Positions 53,200-64,000 of a stretch of 64,000 nucleotides of DNA are shown one piece after another. Within the stretch, counting starts at the first letter, position 1; each line of letters opens with the position of its first letter. Both the position numbers and the translations under genes were made by a program. Source of the DNA: Schistocephalus solidus (lineage: Eukaryota; Platyhelminthes; Cestoda; Diphyllobothriidea; Diphyllobothriidae); NCBI GenBank assembly GCA_017591395.1, contig WEDG01002894.1:62001-126000 (forward strand), in the 5' to 3' direction. The notes under the pieces were generated by a model. It did no database searches, was not told the origin of the DNA, and saw only the letters and a list, made by a program, of their open reading frames with translations.

Positions 53200-56100
53200 G
53201 AGAGTTCTTTCTATGCTCCTATGACCCCCCTGCGAGAAGGTGTTCCGTCGGATTTTCAAATATACCAACTTCTGCTGCAATTAAAATGAATGATCCCGCA
53301 GGTGTTATGTCAAGGAACTTCGAAAAAAGTTATCAAACTCTAAGGTGCACTCATGGCCTCCGAAAATCCCTTCGAATTTAATGAGGTCACTTCGTAGTTT
53401 CCTGTAATTGAGAGAAAACAAGTCAAATTCAGTCAGTCTGGCTTCGTAAGACAGATGACAAAGATTCTTGAACATTTTCTTAATTTTTGACTGCACTCGC
53501 TCCAGTTATAGATAATCCTTCTAAGGCCGCGGAGGCCATGCCTGTATGAAATACTCCGGTGCCAAAATAATGCTTCATAGTTTTTTCCAAAGAGTTTCTT
53601 ATCCATCTTCACAAATCCCCGGTCCGCTGCCCGTATATGGTATAAGCGGGTATTTTATTAGAACCCGGAGTTCCTTTGTTCCTCAACCTTTGAAAGGGGC
53701 TTCCGTCAAGAAAGTATTGGTATGAATCTTCCTTCTGGTACGAAATCTTATGACCACACACTTATCGAGGTTAACATTTAATAGCCAACGAGCAGACCAA
53801 CTGCTTGGTCAGTTCAGACTCTCTTGACGTGCTTGCCAGGCAGCATCACAGTTTAACATATTCAGAAAATATGACGGGACTGCAACCCAGGTCTTTGACA
53901 CAGTTTTTGATGTAGATTAGGAAAGCTAGCGGCCTTAAAACTGATCTTGGCGATGCCACATACATCGGGGTAGGGTGAAGTTCCAGACATTGATGCATAC
54001 GGTTTGCGATCTCCCTGTGATAAAAGCAACGATCCATGTTATTAGCTCTCCTATTATTATGAGTCAATGTAGATGCCGTGAACATCAACATATTCGACAG
54101 TGCGCGGGTCTACTGCTTGATCAAGAGCAATAAACTGGCGGTAGAAGAGCGGCTATGTTATAAACAATGCTGGAACCCTGAGTATAGTTTTCATTAGCTT
54201 ACAGTTAATACAGGGAAGTCAGACGGACCGATAGTTGGTACCATTAATTTGGCCCTCACTCTTGTATATCGGGTAGATATTTGCTGTCTTCCAGTCGGAA
54301 GTCAGTCTTCATAAGTCAAATGATGACTGGAAGATATGCGCTAGTGGCTTGGAGAGTTCTTTCACCAATTATTTCAAAAACTTAGCCAGTATATTGTCCG
54401 GACCCGATGACATTGCTCATTTGAGGTCCTGCAGCGCTCTTTCCAGGACAGATACCGTGGGAATAACAAAGTCAAGCACTGGAGTGGCGTTTTCAACCGC
54501 ACTGTTGACATTATGAACCTGCACTTAAGTTTCTCTAGTGAAGGACGAGGCAAGAACCAGCCAAAGTGCTCGGCGTTCTCGTTATTTTCAATGAGTCCTG
54601 CACCAGCATCATCCCTAAGTATCGCAATTGGGTCCTTGAGTTTTACTCGACAATTAATATATTGGAATAAAATCTTGGGTACATGTTCAGCCTGCTTGAT
54701 AATTCTGGATTCATTGTTCTTCCTTTTATGTTGGATCCATTTTTGACCGCATATCGTTGTCGAAAAATTCCTTGAGGTGTTATGGTGATCAAGTATCCCT
54801 GAATATCTTCTATTTCTTTTTTTTCTTCTTCTGCAACTGCCTGTTTTATTGTTAACAAGACAGGTTGGCGAGTCATTTTGTGTAGATTCGCTAAATAAAA
54901 GCGCTCACTCATGTCTATTGAAATCGTTTAACTTATATCCAGTCATCCGCTGGATCCGCCTTGAGTAGAATCCCAATCTAAGGGCAGCAGTAAATTCTTC
55001 CTCCTGTTTAAAACAGCCTTCAATATAGTTTGCTGACCTTCCGTTCTCTATAGGCATTGGGAGCAGAGCGAGTGTTCCCATAGTAGCGTGATTCGGTCAC
55101 TCTTAGCGAAGGATGCATTGAAAAACACTTCGTCGATGTTAAAAAAATCCTTCGCAAAAACTAGAGCCAAGAAATTTGCTCTCTGGTTGATCTTTCAACA
55201 TTCTATGCCAGAGGGAGGTCGAGCGTTAGGTCCATTGGCTAATAACTGAAGACATTTTGCGCACCGTCGACTGTCAGATTTTACCAGTCTTTTGTCAGTG
55301 CAATGAAATCTCCAGGAATAAGAAACTCTTGATGTCTAGCTATTTCTTTGATAAAATGGAAGAGTTACTCGTCAGATGCAATCGGGAGGTTTGATAGTAT
55401 ATATACCATCAGGAATTATAGGCTCTATGAATTACTTTTCATTATCTTTTTCTAGATGGATTTATATTTAAGCGTAAGCGTGTACGCTCGTTCAACTGAC
55501 GATATTCCTGCCCTTGTACATGCAACCACCTCAACTCCTTGTCTATTTTAATGGTCTTGGTGAAAAAAGCTGGTATAATTGTATCGAAATCTCGGCACCT
55601 GTGAGTTCGGTTTTAAGCCACTTTTCCGGTATGGCAATGACATCGGGGTTTTGGTCTGAAAGACGTGCATGGAGTTCATTGATTTTGAAAGAAGCCTTGA
55701 GCATTACTATACAAAAATCTCAATTTGGATGGAGTAACCCCGTTATGCAGGCGTCTGCCCATTGCGTGGGGTTGAATGGAAAAGCCCGTCGGTTCTGACC
55801 AAGATGGACTTATTTCCATCAAGCCGAAGCTGTTAAGGTTATAGGCCTTCCCTAGAGAAATTACTTCAGGACATCTATGATTTCCTCGTTTAGTATTCAG
55901 AGATTTTTCTCGCCCAGTTTAGATCTCCTGAAGAGTTCTGCTTTAAGCCCGCTCCACTTCTTTTGCTCGGTGGGTGAGAATTTCGGCTGAACTAAATGGC
56001 TGGGTGGGAGTTTCTGAGAATTGGTTTCCTGCTCAGCAATAGCTGGGCTTCTTCCTCAATCTGAAAGAAAATCTTCGGTTGTCTTGGTTGACTTAACTCA

Positions 56101-57000
56101 TCATTTTAGCCTGTTATTAGGCCCACCCGGAAGGCCTTAAGAACGGTGAATTTCTCGTCCATCTAAAGGAGGGATTTTTAGGTATTGTCGGAGTATTTGC
56201 ATGTTTTCATGTATTCTTACCTTCGGGATATCCGAAGAAGGTTCAGGCACGTCTTTGATCACTATTAATTTATTGCGATACACTCGATGGCTCTGTGTTT
56301 TTATCCAATTTTCAGATATTATATTAGGGTCATTCCAGCTGTCGTCCACCTCTGCTTTCGGGAGGTTGGTTGAGACAGGATAACGCCTAGTTCTATACTT
56401 AATATGCTCTTTGGTTAGTTGTGACCTTTGACAGCACTGATTATTCTTGGCATCTGCTTAGGCTCGGCCCACTCGCATTAAAGTTCTGGCTTAAATCTGC
56501 CTTTTGGGATGCCATGAGCCGTTTCTTACTTTTTGGAGACCCCTGCCTGTCGTAATGTTTCCGTACCAGAGATTGGTTAACGGTAAAGCTGAGCTTTCTA
56601 GACGCAGCATTATCGCCTTTTTTAATTATTGCGGCCAAGGAAGCTGTGTATGCGCATGTTATTTGTCTTCTTAAAGTTAATTCATAACAAATTACTCCTT
56701 TTAGTTTAAAAGTGAGGAAGTTTCTTTTACTTCTCTTTCTCCATCTTAAGGTCCTGCATATCCTTCTTCATCCCCACAATGATTTGAAGGAGTTTAAAAT
56801 ATTCCATACACGCTTGGACCTCGTAAATGACATCCAACACTTTATAAAACTCTTGGCCCCTTTGGTGGGTGACGATTTTAAAGGACCATGTCTACAATTG
56901 CAGTTGTTAATAGGACAACTTGTGTTTATTCCATCATTTAAATTTGAATCCACAAAATTGGCGTTCAATGATAGTATAGTGAATGTGTCGTGGCTTACCA
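53200..57000 (-). mobile_element. Strongly decayed CR1-like LINE, minus strand
   Basis: Read downwards from about 57000: ORF1 fragments (L-I-V-I-K-D-V-P-E-P at 56349-56137), endonuclease scraps (N-P-D-V-I-A-I-P-E-K-W-L, where V-T-E-T-W would be), RT scraps (S-V-L-R-P-L-A-F-L-I-Y-I-K-N-C-V, with F-S-E-Y-V-K-L in place of F-A-D-D-x-K-L), and the tail QSKIKKMFKNLCHLSYEARL (53496-53305). Order and spacing match the families above. Numerous lesions. Confidence 0.75.
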
Positions 57001-57720
57001 CATAAGGGTGTCACAATTTTTGCACAATTTCCAAAGGGTATATTTTTGACTCCCAAGATAGATCACAAAACGATGAACACTACAAAAGTAACGCGAGAAA
57101 GTTTTTAGTGATAGTAACTGTACGAATAAAAGAGCAAAAATACTCAGCCATTCGTAGACTGGAAGATATCGTAAAGTTGCTGGCAAAATATGATCGGTAG
57201 GATGTCGGTCATTTGGGCTATTGTCCCGTTGTAATCTTATGAGAATGTAGAGAGGGTTAAGAAGAATTCAACGCATAATAAATAGTCTTCCAGAGAGCCT
57301 AGTAGACTGAAAGCTTGAAAGGAGTAAAGTTTCGGGGAGGCCGATCCCGCACGTAGCAGGCAGCCGATCCCGCACCTAGCAGGTCAATGTCATGGCGCGC
57401 AGCTCGTTTTTGAAAGCTAAGTGAAAGTTCTATTTTTTTCAGGATTTCCTTATCAAACGCTTAAATTAATACCTGATATGTTGATAAAAACTTTGCATGT
57501 TTAACACTCTATCACCTGCTTATACCTGTGGTGCTCGTCCTCTCCTACAGACGGGAACCTTTAGAGTCAACTTTTTCCACCGCGTCGGCACTCTAAATTC
57601 GTGGCAGATGTTCTGAATGCAGAAAAATGGTGAAAGTTCTCTTAAACAAAGGATATGTTTGCAGAATTGTGTAATTTATTATACATTTGAATAACGTTTG
57701 TCGAAAAGAACTGACGATAA
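57001..57720. other. No gene recognised; one short tandem repeat
   Basis: It contains two tandem 23-bp units (gccgatcccgcacgtagcagg at 57340 and its one-base variant at 57363). Otherwise noncoding. Confidence 0.5.
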
Positions 57721-57862
57721 TTTATTGCGCGTGCCATGCGATGAAATAAAAAGAAATTGTGGTAACCCTTGCACTGAGAATTGGCAAGCTACGCCAGAGT
57801 ATTAAAGGGATTAAATGTACGATTGTTAAAAAGCTTAAGCAGTAAAAATTCCCTTATTTAAT
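57721..57862 (+). repeat. Short dispersed repeat, copy 2
   Basis: Partner of 34878-35030; both are on the plus strand. Confidence 0.5.
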
Positions 57863-59039
57863 CTGCAAAGCCGCAAGTGTTAAAGGCTTGTAAGCCCGTA
57901 AGGCCATTGTTACGTCAAATAACGGATCGCAGGATAACGTGCCTAGTCTTGCAATTGATTGGGCAGATGGTTACGCTTAAATCGTCAACATATTTGTCCT
58001 GGCTACCGTGGCCATATAGTAAAGTTGTTGAAAGGATTGTTTGCGAAATAAGACAGCAGGGATGAATTGTCGTCAAGATGCATTTTTCTTAGTTCGAACT
58101 TTCTCTGAGGTAAATACCACTATCGAACTGATGGTGATGCTGAATATTTTATAAAGAAAATGGTTAAATATTTCAAGCGGCCATTTTGATGAAAAATGTC
58201 AAATCGACATAAGTTTATCGACTTGATTGGCCAGCATTAGTAGGAAATGAGTCCATTTCGCCTTAATACATTCATGTAAAGATCTCTGTGGAATAGTTAG
58301 AAGATGCAGGTATCGTTGAAGCGAATGCGGTTGCTGACGACTTTACATATCTCGGAATTTGCATCCGGAGACTGTTATGCTGACTGTTGCCGTAAGCTAT
58401 TTTGCGGTGATTTAATCAACCAGCGTTGGTCAATGCAGCTTTAATTTAGCACATTTTCCCTTTCTCGCCTACCGAAGTAATGCTATTTTTAATTTGGTCG
58501 TCTGTTTACCGTGGTTCCGGAAAAGAATCAATTCGCACAATAATGGCTGAAATGTGCAGGTTTACATTTCTTTATAGATTTTTTTAAACAAACAAGTCCT
58601 TTGTTTGATAGCGTTCTAAGAACCTAAATGCAATTAACAAACGAGAAGTTGGTACCGACTATCTCTCAATTACCTTTAAGTTATTCTTTTACCTATTAGC
58701 ATTACGTCAATTTTGCGGTGGCTCAGATACCGTAGTTGAGTATGTCAGTAAGAATAAATATCTTGGTTTGTCACAGAGCATATAGTTTTATCGATCGGGA
58801 ATCGTTTTTTTACATGGTGCCTTCAAGTGTCCCCAACTAATACATTATCGTTTTACTTCTTATACCAAAGCAGACTGCACAATGATCTGCACTAATTCTT
58901 TTTGATTGTTACATGCTGACGAGCATTTCCCATTGTCATCATTCAAATCCCATCTACCGGTTTCTGACATTTATTACTGTTATGTTTCATTTTCGCGACG
59001 TCAGCATTTGTGTAGAATCAACATAGATTTTTTCAGGCA
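57863..59039. other. No gene recognised
   Basis: AT-rich intergenic sequence. A 62-codon frame at 57877-58065 has no recognisable similarity. Confidence 0.4.
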
Positions 59040-59785
59040 ACTGAATCCAATTTAACACATGGAATATATACAATGGCGGCGTTGCACGCCATCAGACGAG
59101 CTTTTTTGGATTTCGCTGAAAATCGGATCGCTATGATTTTTGGCACATTCATTAGGCCACATTTGGAATATTCTGTACAAGCCTGGAGACCCTGGACAGT
59201 TCAAGATCAGAACTTACCCGAAAGATTACAAAGGAGAGCCACTAAAATGGTTAGGAGTCAAAGCTCCTTGCCATATGCAACCAGCCTAAAGAATCGAGCT
59301 CTGTTCCCTTTGAGTTATAGGCAAATGTGCGGAGATTTTCTGCAGTTATTCCGCATGGTTAAGGGATTGGTTTGACACCTGGAATTCACAGACTTCTTTG
59401 AAATTTGCTGCCACGACCCATCTCCGAGGTCACCCATAGAAACTGCGCGTATAGCTGGCGAGACTCAATGTGCGCAAATTCTCCGTCAGAGTGGCTCAAA
59501 CCATTGAATGCTCTCCCTATAGTCCTTGTGATTTCACCATCGATTGGAAAGCCTTTTAAGGAACCTTGACAGTTTTATGTTCCAAAATGTGCTGGAGCGA
59601 TGAGGGATTTAACTGAACGCTCGAGACTCGTGCACCACTTGTCACATTTTATGATCGCCTTTGAACGTTTGCAACCCACATGGTTTTTCTATACACCACA
59701 CTTAAATCCACGTTAAAAGTAGGATACTCAAAGGTCCATACCTATTTCCCTCAGTAAATTGAATTAAATTGAATCTACTCTCTGA
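59040..59785 (+). mobile_element. CR1-like LINE 3' fragment (near family D)
   Basis: It reads A-I-R-R-A-F-L-D-F, FGTFIRPHLEYSVQAWRPWT, ERLQRRATKMVRSQSSLPYA and L-F-P-L-S-Y-R-Q-M-C-G-D-F, close to the family-D tail at 52080-52300. The 3' end is an aattgaattaaattgaat microsatellite. It lies 230 bp upstream of the MCM5 start codon, so it may sit in or near that promoter. Confidence 0.82.
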
Positions 59786-60006
59786 CATGACCATAACTTA
59801 CATATTATATAAGTCGTGATATTTATATTTTCAGAGCTTACTTCTCAAAAATGTATCTGCTCTGATATTCAGTGAGGATTTATCCTCTTTTTGTCATTTA
59901 AATACCTTTGACATCCACTGCTCTTTAAGCCGTATAATATGTTTATTCCGCTTGAAATAAGGTGCTTTGTGCCGAGGCGCGTTTATCAATCTGAAAGTCA
60001 TTCCTG

Positions 60007-60289
60007 ATGGCGGGTTTTGATGCAGGTGGTGTCTACTACTCGGACAGTCTTCTTGGACAAACGACTGATCAAGATAATTTTTCTAATCTCCAACAGGCGT
60101 AAAACTAAGTTTAAGGAATTCTTGCGTCAATATAATGTCGGAGGCCTTAGCTTTACATACAGAGACCATTTGAAGAAAAATTACAGTATGAAACTTTACA
60201 ATCTTCCCTTAAACTTGCGCGATCTGGCCAATTTCGATGGATATCTTGCCCAGGAGCTTGTCCAGCGTCCTGTAGATTATATCGCGACG
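60007..60289 (+). CDS. MCM5: MCM5 replicative helicase subunit, exon 1
   Basis: The ATG at 60007 gives MAGFDAGGVYYSDSLLGQTT, like the conserved start of animal MCM5 (M-S-G-F-D-x-x-x-x-x-Y-S-D-S). The frame shifts once between about 60082 and 60096 (a T-run is a likely spot) and then reads KFKEFLRQYNVGG, F-T-Y-R-D-H-L-K-K-N-Y, L-R-D-L-A-N-F-D-G-Y-L-A and R-P-V-D-Y-I-A-T up to donor acg|gtaaac. This is the N-terminal A-domain of a subunit of the MCM2-7 ring that unwinds DNA at replication forks. The frameshift is probably a sequence error, because all later exons are clean. Confidence 0.93.
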
Positions 60290-60317
60290 GTAAACCACTA
60301 TATTCTAATGCGTGCAG
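60290..60317 (+). other. 28-nt intron 1 of MCM5
   Basis: gtaaac ... gtgcag. Removing it joins T to [11 protein letters not shown] in phase 0, as the MCM5 family requires. Reading through it hits a stop at the exon 2 junction. Very short even for flatworms. Confidence 0.9.
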
Positions 60318-60781
60318 TTTGAGGAAGCCGCTACGGAAGTTGCGAATGAAATAATGAAATCCTCCCTACAAACGGACGAACCGTTACCAATGGCACAAAT
60401 TTTACTTAATTGGGAGGCGTCGCCGGTTAGCCTCCGTGAACTGCACTCTGAACAGGTTTCAAAGTTGGTGAAGATTAGTGGTATTGTCGTTTCCTCGTCT
60501 GGCGTTCGTGCTAAGGCCACGCGCCTTACGCTCCAATGCAGAGGTTGTCGTCAGTATTTACCGAATTTACGCGTTCGCCCTGGCTTCGAAGGCTATATGT
60601 TGCCACGTAAATGCCCTACATCGCAGACTGGAGGTGCCGCTGTTTCGTGCCCTATTGATCCATATTTCATTGTTCCCGACAAATGTAAATGCGTTGATTA
60701 CCAAGTCCTTAAACTCCAAGAGTCACCAGAGTCTGTACCCCACGGTGAAATGCCTCGCCACATGCAGTTGTACTGCGACAG
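60318..60781 (+). CDS. MCM5: MCM5 exon 2 (N-terminal OB fold and zinc ribbon)
   Basis: One clean frame of 464 nt: [66 protein letters not shown] and [16 protein letters not shown]. The Cys pairs (C-R-G-C and the later C-P ... C-P) form the zinc ribbon that supports head-to-head double hexamers. A Gly-Gly-Ala-Ala-Val-Ser stretch between the last two cysteines is slightly longer than in vertebrates, from memory. Ends with two bases of an Arg codon. Confidence 0.97.
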
Positions 60782-60815
60782 GTAGGCAACAGGCATATGT
60801 TTACAATTTTTTTAG
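60782..60815 (+). other. 34-nt intron 2 of MCM5
   Basis: gtaggc ... tttttttag. It splits the Arg codon of C-D-R-Y-L, and splicing restores the conserved frame. Confidence 0.92.
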
Positions 60816-60897
60816 GTATCTGGTAGAAAAAGTTAGTCCAGGGAACCGGATTACTGTTGTGGGAATCTTTTCTATCCATGCCTCTGTTCCAACAAAA
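60816..60897 (+). CDS. MCM5: MCM5 exon 3
   Basis: It reads YLVEKVSPGNRITVVGIFSI, then H-A-S-V-P-T-K, to donor aaa|gtaagt. P-G-N-R-(I/V)-T-(V/I)-x-G-I-(F/Y)-S-I is the conserved MCM N-terminal strand. Ends in phase 0. Confidence 0.95.
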
Positions 60898-61662
60898 GTA
60901 AGTCGAGACCTTAGATCTTTAGTTCTCGCAGCAACGCTGATCTTGTATGTTTCCTATCGAATAGCTATTTGACATCGTAGTTATTAATGCTTCTAAGTAC
61001 CTGCAAATTTTCCCTCGCGGACATAAATTTTAGGATGCTTTAAAATTCTGTGTGCATATCCATGTAATTTGAAACTACCCTTGGTTCATCTTTCCTTGGT
61101 AATATTTCTGACCTCTGTTACTTGAAGAGCTCATTTTTAAAGAAATCTTTTTCCTCCGAATTTTCGATAACCATAACGTTCTGACCATTGTCAAATTTCT
61201 GTAAGTCGCTAATCTTGCGTCACTTTTAATTGTAATCGCTTCTCATGGCTGAATTCATATTCCATTCATCATCCCGGCCTTTTCTTGATTAGTTACTTAT
61301 ATTTGGGGACGAAGTCCGTAGTTATCCTAACATAGTCTTATATCCTGCCGCTATAACATTCTTCCTGGAGAAAATATTGTTTTTTTCTCTTCAGTTTCAC
61401 CTCGAATCTCAAGTTTTTTGGGTAACCTAGGGACTAACTAGTGAGAAATCGGTCAAACAAAAGCCTTTCATATCATGGGCACTTCGTTGATCGGATCATC
61501 AAGCAGACGTATTGACTGTTTTCTATTAGACTTTTCAAGTGACTTCTTAGTTTGATATAGATCAATAATGAGGATCACAGGTAGCCCAAGTTCTCTTTCT
61601 GGTGTATAATCGAAAGTAGTTAAAATTGGCTATTTACCCACGAATATCTTTGTGTCTTTCAG
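60898..61662 (+). other. Intron 3 of MCM5 (765 nt)
   Basis: Bounded by gtaagt and tgtgtctttcag. AT-rich; no repeat recognised inside. Confidence 0.9.
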
Positions 61663-61967
61663 CCCAAAGCCGGAGCGGCTGAACGCGTCAATGTAGGCGT
61701 TAGGTCCGCCTACGTACGAGTGCTAGGACTGACCCTGAGCAACGACGGTCCTGGTAGGAGTGGTCTTTTATCAGAGGGTAGTGCCGTTCGGGCGGCTGCC
61801 TCTGGTGGCAGTCAGACGGACTGCGAGGAAGTGGAGGAAATACGTAAACTCGCGAATACCCCCAACATATACGACATCATCGCACGTAGCATCGCCCCAT
61901 CAATCTACGGAAGTTCGGATATCAAGAAGGCTATAGCATGCCTCCTTTTTGGAGGTTCACGAAAACG
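61663..61967 (+). CDS. MCM5: MCM5 exon 4 (up to the AAA+ entry)
   Basis: It reads [17 protein letters not shown], a Gly/Ser/Ala-rich insertion, [20 protein letters not shown] and [23 protein letters not shown], ending with two bases at donor cg|gtaagt. This is just upstream of the Walker A exon, which I do not find in the window. The gene therefore continues to the right, and only its N-terminal half is present. Confidence 0.97.
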
Positions 61968-62385
61968 GTAAGTTCGTCGTTTGCACCTTTCCATCTACAT
62001 GTGAATACCGTAAACCTAGTATCACAGGTGTTAGATTAATAAGGTCAAGTGTGTAAGTCACCTAAAGAACTACACAAAAGAACAAGCAGAGAAACAAAAC
62101 CAGCATACTTATTTCTATCGTTGCCAAAGCATCCATTTACGTTAACGTCCTTGTTTGGCTGCTGTGTATGTATCTGCCCTGGACAAATAGTCAGTATCTT
62201 TATCACGATGATATTCAATTGGACTAGGAAATCGGCTGACTAAAGCTTCCATTTATCGATTACACCTGTGTTGATGATGTGGTGCTTGGGTGGTTTTGCG
62301 ATTATGATTCGAGATTTTGCACCGCCATGATTTTTCAGTTAAGGCTGATGGTTTTGCACTCCACTTAGCTTCTGCAGGCCAGTCG
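61968..62385 (+). other. Start of MCM5 intron 4
   Basis: It begins with gtaagt. No exon or element recognised before the RTE fragment that follows. Confidence 0.7.
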
Positions 62386-63500
62386 ATCCCGGCCGAGATC
62401 ATTCGAAGTCTCTTTGGAATTACAACTGCTTGAATAAGACCTTCAGAGTGTCATAGTATCGTCGTTTTTGTCGTTTTCGCGGAGCACCCGTATCGACGTC
62501 GTCATAGAAGAGACGCTTGGGTAGGCGTTTGAAACCAACCCACGCAATTTGATCGCTCGAGTGCAGTTCGATTTGCCTTAACGTGACATCGATGCTGAGA
62601 ATTCTAGTTCGTTGGAGAACTGTGTCAAGGATCCTGCCTGCCGCCTCAATTTCGGTATCCCCCAGAGGCAGCTGAAGTGGAAGGACTGAATCTTCTCACC
62701 GGTTTCTCGCAAACTTTCCAAGTCTCGGCTCTCCACCACAACGTTCTAAAGATAATAATCTTGCGTTTGGTGTTGGCATGGAGACCGCTAGGGCTTCAGA
62801 CGGTATGAATGGCTTTGGAGATCTCGTGCGCAAATTTGTCGATTTTCATGTTCCGCAAGCGTGTACTTTCTAAGTATGCAAACTTGCCCCTTGTATTTAG
62901 ATGGGTGTCCTTGACGTTGAGGCGGCATTCGTTAGATTCCGTGTTTTACATAGACTGGTGTATGAACACAGTTTTTATCCGTGTTGATGGCCGTTCCCGT
63001 GTGCGAAGCCATCGGCGAGGAGATCCATGCTCTGTTGCATATTCGCTTCTATCGCGGTGTTGAGTTCGCATTCGTCCGCGTAGAGCAGGTCGTAAACAGT
63101 TTTCACGGAAAGATGCATTGGATACTTCATACTTCGGTATTGATAAGTCGACCTTTAGTCCTATAGACCCTGTTCCGAGGGTGATCATCGCAATAAATTT
63201 CTATAAGCATTGCAGAGAACATGTGATCAGCACGTCCTGCCGGTCTCGTCTCCGGGGTTCGCCTTGGCAGACGACCGATGAGGACATACACAGTGAGACA
63301 TGGCTGAACTGTTCAGACGTAGCTTTGAGTTAGTTAGTCTTGCGCTGAACCACTCCCAGGTAATCTAGTTGGCGTATCTTACGATAGTTTAGATTTTCCT
63401 AATGGACATATTGTATGCCTCATACGGCAGCGCTTTTCGGCTGCATATGTTGTGATCATTTTGCTGCCACTAAATGTAACGTTGCGTTACAATGACAAGA
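62386..63500 (-). mobile_element. RTE-like LINE fragment in MCM5 intron 4, antisense
   Basis: The minus strand reads, across frames, M-F-S-A-M-L-I-E-I-Y, L-Y-A-D-E-C-E-L-N-T (active site usually F-A-D-D), M-D-L-L-A-D-G-F-A, G-L-H-A-N-T-K-R-K, then R-I-L-S-I-D-V-T-L-R-Q-I-E-L, KRLPKRLFYDDVDTGAPRKR and Y-Y-D-T-L-K. These match 15500-16500 and 37470-38300 at lower identity. It is an older or different subfamily without a recognisable finger array. Confidence 0.78.
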
Positions 63501-64000
63501 GCTCTGATTCGTTCCTCCAGTATGTCGACGGGAATTTTCATATGCGGAATTTCCTTCATTTGTATCCCGAAGATCGCATGTCATTTCGGCTTTGCAATAC
63601 ACATGCTGTAAACTTCGATGGGGTTTGACTCATGCTTGGTGCACATATTTTTCTTCTCACTGCCTGGTTGAACATTGCTGTGAATGGTTTTTAGGTATGG
63701 CGTTAAGTATTTTCCAAGCTGCTATTCCCGAATTATCAAGGACCCATGAAGTATGGCCCCCTTTTTAGATGCATCAACATGGATCGCGACCAGAAAGCGT
63801 TAGCTAACTTTTAATTAATTTCTACGAACCTTTCCAACCACTGGACCTATTTTCCATGAGTTTTCACATTGAGGTTTTACATGCTTGCGCCGAGTCTCCA
63901 TGGAGAGGGCACCAATCTTTCCTGATTTTGATGCCTGCGTCTTATAAATGCGCTAGCACTAGGTTTAGGGTCTCTAGGTGACTATATTCGCATGAACCGG
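63501..64000. other. No feature recognised; probable MCM5 intron or further element sequence
   Basis: Noncoding by inspection on both strands. Confidence 0.35.

Noticed and set aside
57877..58065. Short plus-strand frame as a gene
   Set aside because: No start context, splice signals or recognisable similarity.
61968..64000. Further MCM5 exons (Walker A region)
   Set aside because: No frame with the G-D-P-G-T-A-K-S-Q pattern was found. The sequence is intron with an antisense RTE fragment.

Overview
The window looks like a repeat-dense piece of a flatworm genome. It is AT-rich, host exons are sparse and short-introned, and most of the sequence is retrotransposon in various states of decay. 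The best lineage clue is an RTE-like LINE, present in two long and three short copies, whose reverse transcriptase is followed by a run of C2H2 fingers (C-P-x-C ... R-I-G-L-x-G-H-L-R-x-H). I associate that architecture with diphyllobothriidean tapeworms (Spirometra, Dibothriocephalus, Schistocephalus). The assignment is inference from memory; no search was run.

Host genes. At the right end (60007-61967, plus strand) lie the first four coding exons of MCM5, the replicative helicase subunit, with introns of only 28 and 34 nt between exons 1-2 and 2-3. At the left end, on the minus strand, a probable start exon (6223-6145) and two coiled-coil exons (995-947 and 870-561) form part of a gene that I tentatively compare with ATRIP, the ATR-interacting checkpoint protein. 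An unassigned open frame sits at 3843-4269 and a Ser/Pro-rich open stretch at 13183-13744.

Mobile elements, left to right. A decayed Ty3/Gypsy element (6994-12587: gag, protease, RT, RNase H, integrase) has been entered by three other elements: an RTE 3' tail, a family-1 LINE 3' fragment flanked by a perfect 114-bp target duplication, and an inverted LINE 3' end. Next come an RTE-zinc-finger LINE (13745-17003, minus), a LINE 3' end and an RT fragment (17003-18630), and a minus-strand LINE fragment (18565-21015) that is also duplicated at 41903-44290. A full-length family-1 LINE (21869-27126) is flanked by about 1.05-kb direct repeats. It is followed by a second family-1 copy (5' half, 28740-30445), a 2455-bp terminal-inverted-repeat DNA transposon (30554-33008) that splits a CR1-like fragment, a second RTE-zinc-finger LINE (35866-40120, plus), a Penelope-like GIY-YIG fragment (41095-41715, minus), a near-complete minus LINE (about 43570-47810), a comparatively well preserved CR1-like LINE (48560-53128, plus), and a badly decayed minus LINE (53200-57000). 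A further RTE fragment lies in the intron downstream of MCM5 exon 4.

Most element ORFs carry stops and frameshifts, so they are annotated as pseudogenes. A few single-base shifts in otherwise good frames, including MCM5 exon 1, may be sequence errors. Most likely to be new are the TIR transposon and its two genes, the antisense tRNA-like module at the head of three LINE copies, and the unusually long target duplications.
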